The position numbers were made by a program, and so were the translations under genes. The notes under the pieces were generated by a model. That model did no database searches and had not been told where the DNA came from. It worked only from the letters and a program-made list of their open reading frames with translations. Positions 35,106 to 42,958 of a stretch of 64,000 nucleotides of DNA are shown here, in pieces; the stretch's first letter is position 1; every line of letters begins with the position of its first letter. Origin of the DNA: CAXXOK01 sp964584315 (GTDB lineage Bacteria; Bacillota; Clostridia; Christensenellales; Aristaeellaceae); NCBI GenBank assembly GCA_964584315.1, contig CAZOZO010000002.1, forward strand, positions 62,001 to 126,000. Reading direction: 5' to 3'.

Positions 35106-36575
35106 TTACTCGGCCTTGGGCTCGGTTTCGGTCTTTTTCTTGGCGGCGGGCTTTGCCTTGGGCTTGGCAGCCTTCTTGGCCTCCACGCTCTCGGTCTCGG
35201 CATCGGGCTGCTCGTCCACAACCTTCTTGGGTGCCTTCTTCGCGGCGGGTTTCTTGGCCGGTTTCTCGGCCTCGTCGGCGGGGTTCTCGTCAGTCACGGC
35301 CGCGCTGGCCCACAGCATATCCAGAACCCGGTTGATGCGGCTGCGGTGCGTGAAGTAGGCCAGCTGCGAGTCGTTCAGCTCTGCGCGGAATTCATCGGCG
35401 CTCTTGCCCACGGCTTTGGCATACTCCTCGACCATCTTGGCCACGTCCGCCTCGTCCGCTTCCACATTCTCCGCCTTGATGATCTCCTCGATCACCAGCT
35501 CGGTCTTAAGGTTATTGCGGGCTTCCTCGCGGTACATGTCGTGCATCTGCTCATCGGTCTGGCCGGTCAGCTGCATGTAACGCTTCATGTCGAAACCCTG
35601 CTGCTGCATGCGCCAGTCCATCTCGCGCAGCAGGTCGTGCAGCTTGTCCTCCACCATCGGGGCGGGAATATCGACTTCGGCGGCATCCACGATTTTCTGC
35701 ACCAGGCTCTGGCGCACGGCCTCGGTCGCCTGGTCGTCGGCGGTCTTTTGCAGCTTGGCGCGGATATCAGCGCTGAAATCGGCCAGGGTGTCAAACTCGC
35801 TCACTTCGCTGGCGAAATCGTCGTCCAGCTCCGGCAGCTCCTCACGGGTGATGGCGTTCACCTTTACGTGGAACACAGCAGCCTTGCCCTTGAGGTTCTC
35901 GGCATGGTACTCCTCGGGGAAGGTCACGGTCAGATCCTTCTCCTCGCCGATGGAGAGGCCTACCATCTGCTCCTCAAAACCCGGGATGAACGAGCCGGAA
36001 CCGATCGTAAGCTTCTGCCCCGCTGCGGTGCCGCCGTCGAACTTTACGCCGTCCACGGTGCCGCTGTAGTCGAGGTTCACCTCATCGCCCGTCTGCACGG
36101 GGCGGTCGGTCACTTCCACGCTGCGGGCAACGCGCTTCTGCTCCTGCGAAAGGCGCGCTTCCACGTCGCTGTCCTGAACGGGGCGCACGGTACGGGTCAC
36201 GGCCACGCCCTTATACTCGCCCAGCTTGACCTCCGGTTGCACAAAAACCTCGCAGCTGAAAGCCACGTCCTTGCCCTTTTCGATCTTGTCCACGTCCAAC
36301 TCGGGCTGGCTCACGGGGTGCAAGTCTTCCTTCTGCACAGCTTCCATATAGGCGTCGGGAAAAACGAGCTCCAGCGCGTCGTCAAAGAAGACCATCTCAC
36401 CGTACATACGCTCGATCAGCTTGCGGGGCGCCTTGCCCTTGCGAAAGCCCGGCACGTTGATGCGGCCGCGGTTTTTCAGGTAGGCCTTCTCCACAGCCGC
36501 CTCAAAATCGACCGCCGGTACGCTGAAGTTGATCTTGACTTTGTTGCCGGTACGTTTTTCCACCGTGTATTCCAT
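35106..36575 (-). CDS. tig: Trigger factor with a long basic C-terminal tail
   Basis: 489 residues. N-terminal ribosome-binding domain with the GFRKGKAPRKLIERMYG signature (about 43-60), FKBP-type prolyl isomerase domain (about 155-245: TGDEVNLDYSGTVDG, FIPGFEEQMVG), then the C-terminal chaperone arms to about residue 428. The last 60 residues alternate Lys/Ala/Pro blocks with acidic blocks (AEKPAKKPAAKKAPKK, AKPKAKPAAKKK), not part of the usual trigger factor of about 430 residues. Acts on nascent chains at the ribosome exit. First gene of the tig-clpP-clpX block. Confidence 0.96.
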   Translation of the reverse strand: MEYTVEKRTGNKVKINFSVPAVDFEAAVEKAYLKNRGRINVPGFRKGKAPRKLIERMYGEMVFFDDALELVFPDAYMEAVQKEDLHPVSQPELDVDKIEKGKDVAFSCEVFVQPEVKLGEYKGVAVTRTVRPVQDSDVEARLSQEQKRVARSVEVTDRPVQTGDEVNLDYSGTVDGVKFDGGTAAGQKLTIGSGSFIPGFEEQMVGLSIGEEKDLTVTFPEEYHAENLKGKAAVFHVKVNAITREELPELDDDFASEVSEFDTLADFSADIRAKLQKTADDQATEAVRQSLVQKIVDAAEVDIPAPMVEDKLHDLLREMDWRMQQQGFDMKRYMQLTGQTDEQMHDMYREEARNNLKTELVIEEIIKAENVEADEADVAKMVEEYAKAVGKSADEFRAELNDSQLAYFTHRSRINRVLDMLWASAAVTDENPADEAEKPAKKPAAKKAPKKVVDEQPDAETESVEAKKAAKPKAKPAAKKKTETEPKAE

Positions 36576-36643
36576 GTGTTTTCCTCCCAGACGTGGTTTC
36601 GGCTTCCAGCCGCCGTCGTAATTTCAAATGAACACCATTTGTT

Positions 36644-36672
36644 AGTATACCATCAATCGCACTTTCGCGCAA
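36644..36672 (-). promoter_or_regulatory. Promoter of tig
   Basis: Minus strand TTGCGC (36667-36672), 17-base spacer, TATACT (36644-36649), 69 bases before the tig ATG. No heat-shock operator is evident. Confidence 0.7.
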
Positions 36673-36810
36673 GCCTGGAAACCCAAAAGCCTGCACCTAT
36701 CTTATATCCCGCTTGGGCCGCTGTGAATCGCCTTCCCGCTTCGCAAGGCAGGCCGCGATTCTTTTCCGGCGTGTATCACAACAATTTGCTTTACACATAG
36801 AATATTATTT

Positions 36811-36860
36811 TTGACTTTGTGTTATTTTTACTTGACATTGTGTATTTTCTGTGCTACACT
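36811..36860 (+). promoter_or_regulatory. Strong promoter with a direct repeat (possible operator)
   Basis: TTGACA (36832-36837), 17-base spacer ending TGC, TACACT (36855-36860). The -35 region TTGACATTGTGTATTTT is nearly repeated 21 bases upstream as TTGACTTTGTGTTATTTT (from 36811). Two helical turns apart, these copies could be operator sites for the small XRE regulator encoded in the same operon. Confidence 0.75.
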
Positions 36861-36909
36861 CCATCCGTAACCAAGACATCCCCCCCTGAATCCAGAAAGG
36901 AAGGTAACC

Positions 36910-37404
36910 ATGTCCTACGGAGAAAAAAAGACCATCGTCAGCATGGTCGCGGGCGTCCTGCTGTTGGCCGCCTACATCGTCTACACCTTGAACGCCTATG
37001 CCGCGGGGAGTGCCTCCCCCGCCGACCTGCGCTTCAGCGCCGTCACGATGCTGGTGTTCATTGGCATCGGCGTTGGCGTGACCATCGTAACGCAGATCGT
37101 GTTTCACATCCTGATGGCGATCGGCATCGCCATCCGCAAACCCTCCGCGAAGGATACCGAGATCGAGCAGCAGCTTTCCGCCGAAACCCGTGAAGACGAG
37201 ATGGACAAGCTGATCGAGCTCAAGGCCCTGCAGACGGGCTATTACATCGCGGGCACCGGCACGCTGTGCGCGCTCGTATCCATCGTGCTGGGCGCGCAGG
37301 GCGGCGTGATGCTCAACATCATCTACCTGAGCATGGCGCTGGGCTCGCTTGCGGAAGGCGCGCTCAAGCTGTTCTATTATAGGAAGGGTGTCCGTAATGC
37401 CTGA
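36910..37404 (+). CDS. Four-helix membrane protein of unknown function
   Basis: 164 residues, about four membrane helices (13-30, 44-75, 108-125, 133-155) with a charged cytoplasmic loop near 80-105 (KDTEIEQQLSAETREDEMDKLIELKA). AAGGAAGG precedes the ATG. It overlaps the following small XRE regulator gene by 8 bases. In Firmicutes such pairs of a small HTH protein and a DUF membrane protein are common, and the regulator may control the pair. No precise family assigned. Confidence 0.8.
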   Translation: MSYGEKKTIVSMVAGVLLLAAYIVYTLNAYAAGSASPADLRFSAVTMLVFIGIGVGVTIVTQIVFHILMAIGIAIRKPSAKDTEIEQQLSAETREDEMDKLIELKALQTGYYIAGTGTLCALVSIVLGAQGGVMLNIIYLSMALGSLAEGALKLFYYRKGVRNA

Positions 37405-37627
37405 AAAGCTCGTGATCACCAACCAGATACGCAGGCTTCGCTTCTTCGCCGGAGAGATGACCCAGCAGCAACTGGCGGATTTGACCGGAGCGTCGCGGCA
37501 AACCATCATCGCCGTGGAGGCGGGCAAGTATGCTCCCTCGCTGGAGTTGGCCTTCCGCATCGCGGACGCGTTCGGCGTGTCCATTACCGAGGTGTTCAGC
37601 CGCGAGCAGCAGGAGGTAGCCAAGTGA
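37397..37627 (+). CDS. Small XRE-family regulator
   Basis: 76 residues, almost only a helix-turn-helix domain: NQIRRLRFFAGEMTQQQLADLTGASRQTIIAVEAGKYAPSLELAFRIADAFGVSITEVF. Start at ATG 37397, AGGAAGGG 8 bases upstream; longer in-frame readings run into the upstream gene. Similar to the YozG-like Cro/CI regulators. Likely controls the promoter at 36832-36860. Confidence 0.9.
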   Translation: MPEKLVITNQIRRLRFFAGEMTQQQLADLTGASRQTIIAVEAGKYAPSLELAFRIADAFGVSITEVFSREQQEVAK

Positions 37628-38574
37628 AAGCCATGGTATATGTCAAGGGCGACTTCGCCCACCGCTTCCACTTGCAGGAGCGATCCCTGCCTGCGGTCGG
37701 GCGCGGCGAGGTGCTGGTGCATGTGCGCTGCTCCTCGGTAAACGCGGGGGACTACCGCTCGCTGCACAACGGCGCCATCCCCAAGAGCGGTGTGTTCGGC
37801 GCGGACGTGGCGGGCGTGGTAGCGGCGGTGGGCGCTGGGGTGACGATCTTCCGCGTTGGCGACCGGGTGCTGGGCGACCTCTCCAACCACGGCAGCGGTG
37901 GTTTTGCGGAATACGCCCTCGCGCCGGAGGGCATCCTCGCACGCATGCCGGACGCGCTGCCCTTCGAGCAGGCGGCCGCGCTGCCGCTCGCAGCGGTCAC
38001 CGCGCTGCAGGCCTTGCGCGACGCAGGCGGGCTGAAGGCCGGTCAGCACGTGCTGGTGCACGGTGCAAGCGGCGGTGTTGGCACCTACGCGGTGCAGATT
38101 GCCAAACACATGGGTGCGGAGGTAACTGCCGTGTGCAGTGGCCGGAATGTGCCGCAGACGCTCACCCTCGGTGCAGATCACGTGATCGATTACCAGCGGG
38201 AGGATTTCACCCTCGGCGCGCGGCGGTTTGATCTGGCGCTGGCCATCCATGGCGGCGAAGCCCCCCGCGATTATCGCCGCGTGCTCAAGCGCGGCGGCAG
38301 GTTGGTGTTGGTAGGCGGATCGCTGTCGCGGTTGCTCAAGGCCCTGTTCGTGATGCCTGTACTCCGTGCGCTGGGGTTCCGCCAACAGTTGCTGGTCGCC
38401 CGCCAGAACCGCGACGACCTTTCGCTGGTTGCCCGCATGGCCGCCGAGGGCACGCTCACGCCCGTGATCGACCGCGCCTATCCGCTGGAAGCCCTGAACG
38501 AGGCGTTCAGCTACACGGAGGCCGGCCATGCGGCGGGCAAAGTGCTCGTGACCATATCGGGCGAGGGCGAATGA
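37624..38574 (+). CDS. Zinc-independent NAD(P)-dependent alcohol dehydrogenase/quinone oxidoreductase
   Basis: 316 residues of the medium-chain dehydrogenase superfamily. N-terminal GroES-like domain (SSVNAGDYRSLHNGAIPKSGVFGADVAGVV), Rossmann motif HGASGGVGTYAVQIAKHMGA, DHVIDY and a C-terminal GKVLVTI ending. The zinc-binding cysteines of alcohol dehydrogenases are missing, so it is of the quinone oxidoreductase type. GTG start overlaps the upstream stop, with AGGAGG 8 bases before. Substrate not predictable. Confidence 0.9.
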   Translation: MKAMVYVKGDFAHRFHLQERSLPAVGRGEVLVHVRCSSVNAGDYRSLHNGAIPKSGVFGADVAGVVAAVGAGVTIFRVGDRVLGDLSNHGSGGFAEYALAPEGILARMPDALPFEQAAALPLAAVTALQALRDAGGLKAGQHVLVHGASGGVGTYAVQIAKHMGAEVTAVCSGRNVPQTLTLGADHVIDYQREDFTLGARRFDLALAIHGGEAPRDYRRVLKRGGRLVLVGGSLSRLLKALFVMPVLRALGFRQQLLVARQNRDDLSLVARMAAEGTLTPVIDRAYPLEALNEAFSYTEAGHAAGKVLVTISGEGE

Positions 38575-38657
38575 TCCAAAACCGACCCTCCGCAGGCTCA
38601 TAGCCGGACGCATACATCAATACACTCCACCATCACGCATAATCGCCCACCCATGCG

Positions 38658-38716
38658 GCTGAAAGGCAGCGCGGTGGCCATGGCACATATGCCCGGCCGC
38701 CGCGCTGCCTTTCAGC
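38658..38716. terminator. Very long bidirectional hairpin
   Basis: 22-bp stem with one GU pair: 38658-38679 with 38695-38716, plus an inner GGCA/TGCC 4-bp helix in the loop. It lies between genes ending at 38574 (+) and 38726 (-) and probably stops transcription from both sides. Confidence 0.7.
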
Positions 38717-38725
38717 TGTGGTTGT

Positions 38726-39406
38726 TTATGCGATTGCCGCCGCTTTGCGATCCTTGCGCATGGCCAGATAGCCGATCAGCACCGTCCACACATAGGCGCA
38801 GGTTTTGGGGATCATCAGCATGCCGATCAGCGGCACCGTGTCCGCAAACAGCACCACCGGGATGTAGAACGCAAAGCTGAGCACGATAGTCAGCCACATG
38901 AAGCGGAAGGGCCTGTCGCCCGCAGTCTTCGCGCTGTTGTAGAACAGCACGATCACCACCAGCCCCAGCAGCGCGAACGGGATATTGCGCCAGATGCCCC
39001 AGCTGAGCGGCGCAGTAAGGCTCGTCCACGCGTTTTGCGGGAAAAGGCACAACGCGCCGCGCACCGCCGCCAGCGTATAAACCGCGACCGTCAGCGCGGT
39101 TTTACCCGCCACCTTGTACCGTGCGCGCCACACGTGGTAGAGAAGCACGTAGAACACCGTCATCGTGATGGAGGTGACCAGCTTGCCAACGCCCAGCGCC
39201 ACCGCGAACTGGTCAAGGCCCAGCGTGTTGAGCGCATAGGCGCGCGGCACCAAATGGAACGCATCGCCCGCACCCAGCACCACAGCCATGATACCAAACA
39301 GCAGGTATTGCCGTTCTCCCTTCGCGCCCCGTATCATTAAAATACCCAGCGTGATGACCGTAGCAAGGTATGCGATGTCAAAGACCGTCTCCATGATCGC
39401 CTGCAT
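38726..39406 (-). CDS. Seven-helix membrane protein of unknown function
   Basis: 226 residues from ATG 39406, GGGGAGGGG 5 bases upstream; longer readings are unlikely. About seven hydrophobic segments: IAYLATVITLGILMI, LLFGIMAVVLGAGDAFHLV, FAVALGVGKLVTSITMTVFYVLL, LTVAVYTLAAVRGALCLF, IPFALLGLVVIVLFY, MWLTIVLSFAFYIPVVLF, LIGMLMIPKTCAYVWTVLIGYLAM. Charged and His residues near GDAFHLVPRA. I do not recognise the family; a transporter or sensor is possible. Confidence 0.75.
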   Translation of the reverse strand: MQAIMETVFDIAYLATVITLGILMIRGAKGERQYLLFGIMAVVLGAGDAFHLVPRAYALNTLGLDQFAVALGVGKLVTSITMTVFYVLLYHVWRARYKVAGKTALTVAVYTLAAVRGALCLFPQNAWTSLTAPLSWGIWRNIPFALLGLVVIVLFYNSAKTAGDRPFRFMWLTIVLSFAFYIPVVLFADTVPLIGMLMIPKTCAYVWTVLIGYLAMRKDRKAAAIA

Positions 39407-39617
39407 GGTAACCCCTCCCCGTATGGCCTTATGGGTCTGTGTGCATGCTGCACGCAAGGCTATTGTATACCCGCGTGCGGTATTGTCAATGCTGCGTCTG
39501 TGCAGCGCATCACTGCCCACACTGGCATACCCGCCGAGTGCGGACGTGAAACGCTTGCCGTGCTGTACTGTTTTTGCATCCGTGAAAGTTTTATCGTTCG
39601 CAAGGGCCAACTTATGG

Positions 39618-39855
39618 TATAATGATGGAAACCAAGCTCTTTATCGCAAGCGCGACCACAGGCATTTGCTTAAACATCCGTATGTTGGCCCGTTTTTGCA
39701 TGCCCGAGCGCAGCATGGTTTTATCGACCAGTGCTAATGCAGCTTGCGTTCGCATTTATGCGCATGGTTTGACCGGTGGGTTGCTTCGATGGCACGAAGG
39801 TAAAGCCGCAGACCTGCGCTGCCACCCAATTTTCAGCTTTGGGGGTATGCCCTTC
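39618..39855 (+). promoter_or_regulatory. Extended -10 promoter and 226-base leader before the DUF3783 gene
   Basis: TGGTATAAT places an extended -10 at 39618-39623; no good -35 is visible. The transcript would have a leader of about 225 bases before the start at 39856. In-frame sequence is open from 39622, but the initial part lacks protein family similarity to me. A GGTGG/CCACC pairing near 39774-39825 suggests some folding. No known riboswitch class was recognised. The stretch 39407-39617 holds nothing else. Confidence 0.45.
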
Positions 39856-40254
39856 ATGAAACCGCCCGTACTGCTCTGCTTTAACCTGCCCGCCGAAAAA
39901 GCCGCCAAGATACGCCTGTTGGCGATGCGCTTGGGGGTGCGTGTGCGCCCCGTGGAACCGACCGAGCTGGGCGAGACACTCGCCGTGCTGTGCGGCTGGG
40001 AGCCGCCCGCGGGCGCTGTCGATCAGGTCGAGCCCTTTGGCGACGAAATGCTCGTGCTGGCGAACTTCTCCGGCACACAGCTCAACGAGTTTCTGGGTGG
40101 CTTCAGGCGTGGGCAGATACCGCCTGTCGCGCTGAAAGCCGTGTTGACTGATACCAACCTTCACTGGAGCGCCGCCGCACTGCATGGCGAGCTTGCGCAG
40201 GAGCATCAGGCGCTCGCAGCCAAAGCGGCGGGTACGGACAAGGCTACAGAATAG
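39856..40254 (+). CDS. DUF3783-like protein
   Basis: 132 residues from ATG 39856 with a GGGGG run about 10 bases upstream; an ATG at 39847 is too close to it. The sequence VLLCFNLPAEKAAKIRLLAMRLGVRVRPVEPTELGETLAVLCG and EMLVLANFSGTQLNEFLGGFRRG match the short DUF3783 family, common in Clostridia, function unknown. Followed 310 bases later by the AmmeMemoRadiSam genes; no firm link. Confidence 0.75.
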   Translation: MKPPVLLCFNLPAEKAAKIRLLAMRLGVRVRPVEPTELGETLAVLCGWEPPAGAVDQVEPFGDEMLVLANFSGTQLNEFLGGFRRGQIPPVALKAVLTDTNLHWSAAALHGELAQEHQALAAKAAGTDKATE

Positions 40255-40564
40255 GTTCCGTTCGTTTCGATGTTTTCTGTCTTTCCGCGCGCTCCGTCTA
40301 GGCTCCGCAGGAGCCAAACGGTTGCATGTTGAATTACACACATTGGGGTTTGTGTAACCAGCGATGGTAACTCACGCTCATCATATCGTGTGTGCTCGGT
40401 CTGTTTATCCGTCCACCCGCCCGTCGGGTCTCCGATACGCAGCAAACACCGCCCATCGGGCGACGTTTCCTTTTTCATGTGCCTGCTCCCCGTGGCCGCC
40501 ACAGCGCCGGAGAGCCGGTTTTGCCGTCCGCTTGATGCGCCATCATTGGGAAGGAGCTGGTTTC
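40255..40564. other. Intergenic region before the AmmeMemoRadiSam locus
   Basis: Contains a small hairpin (GGCTCC 40301-40306 / GGAGCC 40310-40315) and an inverted repeat TTACACA (40334-40340) / TGTGTAA (40351-40357), loop 10. No clear promoter with both elements and no RNA gene could be assigned. Confidence 0.5.
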
Positions 40565-41950
40565 ATGTCGATTCTGGCCGCTTACGCCGTACCACACCCA
40601 CCCATCCTTTTGCCGGAGGTAGGCCACGGCGAGGAGAAGAAGATCGAGGGAACCGCCAAGGCATATGCCGAGGTGGCTGCCCGCATCGCGCGCCACAAGC
40701 CGGACGTACTGCTGGTCGTGAGCCCCCACGCCACGCTGTTTGCGGATTATTTCCACATCTCGCCCGGCACGGCCGCAAGCGGCTCGCTGGAGCAATTTCG
40801 CGCGCCCAACGTGTCCATGCAGGTGGAGTATGACAGCGAGCTGGCCAAGCGCATCGAAAAGCTGGCGCGCGGCTGGCAATTGCCAGCCGGCACCATGGGC
40901 GCGCGGGACGAGAAGCTCGACCACGGCACGCTGATCCCCCTGTGGATGCTGCGCGCCGCAGGTGTCAAATGCAAGGTGGTGCGCATCGGCCTTTGCGGTT
41001 TGCCCGCGCTGACGCACTATCATCTGGGCCAGTGCATCTCCGAAGCGGTGGAGTCTCTCAACCGGCGCGCGGTGTTCATCGCCAGCGGCGACCTCTCGCA
41101 CAAGCTGGCGGCAGGCGGCCCTTACGGCTTTGCGGATGAAGGCCCCGTGTTCGACAGGCGCCTGACCGACGCTTTTGCCTCGGGCGATTTTGAAGCACTG
41201 CTCGCCATACCGCCGGATCTTTCGGAAGCAGCGGCGGAGTGCGGCCTGCGCTCCTTCCAGATGATGGCTGGCGCGCTGGATAAAAAGCGGATCACCCACG
41301 AACTACTCTCCTACGAAGGGCCTTTTGGCGTCGGGTACAGTGTTGCCGCGTTTGAAATCAAGGGTACCGACAGCGACCGCGCCTTTGGCGAGCGGTATGA
41401 GCGCGCGCGCAAGCAAGCGCTCAAAAAGATCAAGGACGGGGAGGATGTCTACGTGCGTCTCGCCCGCCTGAGCCTGGAAACCTATGTGGGTACCGGCGTG
41501 CGCGCCCATCTGCCGGAGGGTTTGCCCTCCGACCTGACACGCGTGCGCGCCGGCGTGTTCGTGTCCATCAAGAAGGACGGGCAGTTGCGCGGGTGTATCG
41601 GCACCATATCGCCCGTGGCCGAGAACATCGGCATGGAGATCATGCGCAACGCCGTGTCTGCCGCCTCGCACGACCCGCGTTTTGAGCCCGTGCGCGAGGA
41701 AGAGTTGGAGGATCTCGTCTACAGTGTGGACGTGCTGTGCGAGCCGGAGCTGGTGAACAGCGAGAAGGAGCTTGACCCCAAGCGTTACGGCGTGATCGTT
41801 CAGACCGGCTCTCGCAGGGGGCTGCTGTTACCGGACCTGGAGGGCATCGACACCGTGCCAAAGCAGCTGGAGGTGGCACGGCGCAAGGCGGGCATCGCCG
41901 CCAATGAAAGCGTGAAAATGGCGCGCTTCGAGGTGGTGAGGCACCATTGA
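40565..41950 (+). CDS. AmmeMemoRadiSam fusion protein (Memo/LigB plus AMMECR1)
   Basis: 461 residues from ATG 40565, AAGGAG 8 bases upstream. N-terminal Memo-type class III dioxygenase-like domain (1 to about 265) with PHPPILLPEVG, VVSPHA, LDHGTLIPLWM and IASGDLSHKL, positions of candidate metal-binding His residues. C-terminal AMMECR1 domain (about 285-461) with the hallmark LRGCIGTI and ASHDPRF. In many organisms these two domains are separate proteins A and B; here they are one chain. The next gene is the radical SAM partner. The pathway is not established. Confidence 0.9.
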   Translation: MSILAAYAVPHPPILLPEVGHGEEKKIEGTAKAYAEVAARIARHKPDVLLVVSPHATLFADYFHISPGTAASGSLEQFRAPNVSMQVEYDSELAKRIEKLARGWQLPAGTMGARDEKLDHGTLIPLWMLRAAGVKCKVVRIGLCGLPALTHYHLGQCISEAVESLNRRAVFIASGDLSHKLAAGGPYGFADEGPVFDRRLTDAFASGDFEALLAIPPDLSEAAAECGLRSFQMMAGALDKKRITHELLSYEGPFGVGYSVAAFEIKGTDSDRAFGERYERARKQALKKIKDGEDVYVRLARLSLETYVGTGVRAHLPEGLPSDLTRVRAGVFVSIKKDGQLRGCIGTISPVAENIGMEIMRNAVSAASHDPRFEPVREEELEDLVYSVDVLCEPELVNSEKELDPKRYGVIVQTGSRRGLLLPDLEGIDTVPKQLEVARRKAGIAANESVKMARFEVVRHH

Positions 41951-41960
41951 CGCGCGGCCC

Positions 41961-42779
41961 ATGGCGTGCGGCCTGTGCCCGCATCATTGCAACCTTACCG
42001 AAGGACAGACGGCCCGGTGCCGCGCGCGCATGAACCGCGGCGGGCACATCGTGAGCCTGAGCTACGGCAGGTTGACCGCGTTGGCTCTTGACCCAATCGA
42101 AAAGAAGCCGCTCCGGCGGTTCAGGCCGGGCAGCATGATCCTCTCGGCGGGCAGCTTCGGGTGCAACATGCGCTGCCCATTCTGCCAGAACAGCGACATC
42201 AGCATGGCGGGCGCGGAGTTTGAAACCATGTCGGTAAGCCCTGCCGCTCTGGTCGAAAAGGCGATTGGGCTTAAGTCGCACGGCAACATCGGCATCGCGT
42301 ACACCTACAATGAGCCTTTGGTAGGCTATGAGTACGTGCTCGACTGCGCAAGGCTTGCGCGCGAGGCGGGCCTTTGCAACGTGCTGGTAACTAACGGCAT
42401 GGTTTGCGACGATCCGCTGCGCACGCTGCTGCCCTTCATCGACGCCATGAACATCGACCTCAAGTGCTTTACCGAAGAAGGCTACCGACACCTCGGCGGC
42501 GATTTGCCGACGGTGCAAAACACCATCCGCACGGCTGCCGCCGCCTGCCATGTGGAGGTGACCACGCTGGTCGTGCCCGGCCTGAGCGACAGCCCAGATG
42601 ATATGGAGGCTGAAGCTGCTTGGCTTGCTGGTATCGATCCGGCCATACCGCTGCACCTCTCCCGCTTCTTTCCACGGTACCATATGGCAGGCGCGTCGCC
42701 CACACCGCTTTCGACTTTGCATACCCTGCGCGACATCGCGGCAGGTCGACTCTGTTACGTGTATATGGGCAACTGTTAG
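41961..42779 (+). CDS. amrS: AmmeMemoRadiSam system radical SAM enzyme
   Basis: 272 residues. Radical SAM CxxxCxxC motif in CNMRCPFCQN (near residues 67-75), an N-terminal cysteine segment CGLCPHHCNL, YGRLTALALDPIEKKPL, and AYTYNEPLVGYE, all typical of AmrS. ATG 41961 has no good ribosome binding site; a GTG at 41937 would add eight residues. It starts 11 bases after the fusion gene and likely depends on coupled translation. The reaction is unknown; these enzymes resemble pyruvate-formate-lyase activases. Confidence 0.92.
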   Translation: MACGLCPHHCNLTEGQTARCRARMNRGGHIVSLSYGRLTALALDPIEKKPLRRFRPGSMILSAGSFGCNMRCPFCQNSDISMAGAEFETMSVSPAALVEKAIGLKSHGNIGIAYTYNEPLVGYEYVLDCARLAREAGLCNVLVTNGMVCDDPLRTLLPFIDAMNIDLKCFTEEGYRHLGGDLPTVQNTIRTAAAACHVEVTTLVVPGLSDSPDDMEAEAAWLAGIDPAIPLHLSRFFPRYHMAGASPTPLSTLHTLRDIAAGRLCYVYMGNC

Positions 42780-42878
42780 GCCCTTGAAGGTCGCACATTT
42801 ACATCTTTTGCGACCTTGCCCTCGTTTGCACAGCCCGACCTGTTTCCAATCTGTGGCCTACATTCCAACATTGAAGCA

Positions 42879-42918
42879 AGCGGGAGCCTCCCGTGCCTTG
42901 GCACGATCGGCTCCCGCT
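42879..42918. terminator. Bidirectional terminator hairpin
   Basis: Stem AGCGGGAGCC (42879-42888) with GGCTCCCGCT (42909-42918) enclosing a second helix GTGC/GCAC (42893-42904). Between the convergent AmrS gene and the exporter operon; no long T-run on either side. Confidence 0.65.
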
Positions 42919-42958
42919 CCGTTTATCCTATGTCAGTCTGGGCAACCTTCGGTGCGCC

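Noticed and set aside
39624..39855. Possible small RNA such as SRP RNA or a riboswitch
   Set aside because: None of the conserved SRP helix sequence or known riboswitch cores could be found by eye.
40449..40475. Small CGCCC-ATC-GGGCG hairpin before a T-rich stretch as terminator
   Set aside because: Five-base stem with a three-base loop, no gene directly upstream needing it.
40364..40564. Longer start for the AmmeMemoRadiSam fusion
   Set aside because: The extra 67 residues lack family similarity and AAGGAG with 8-base spacing marks ATG 40565.
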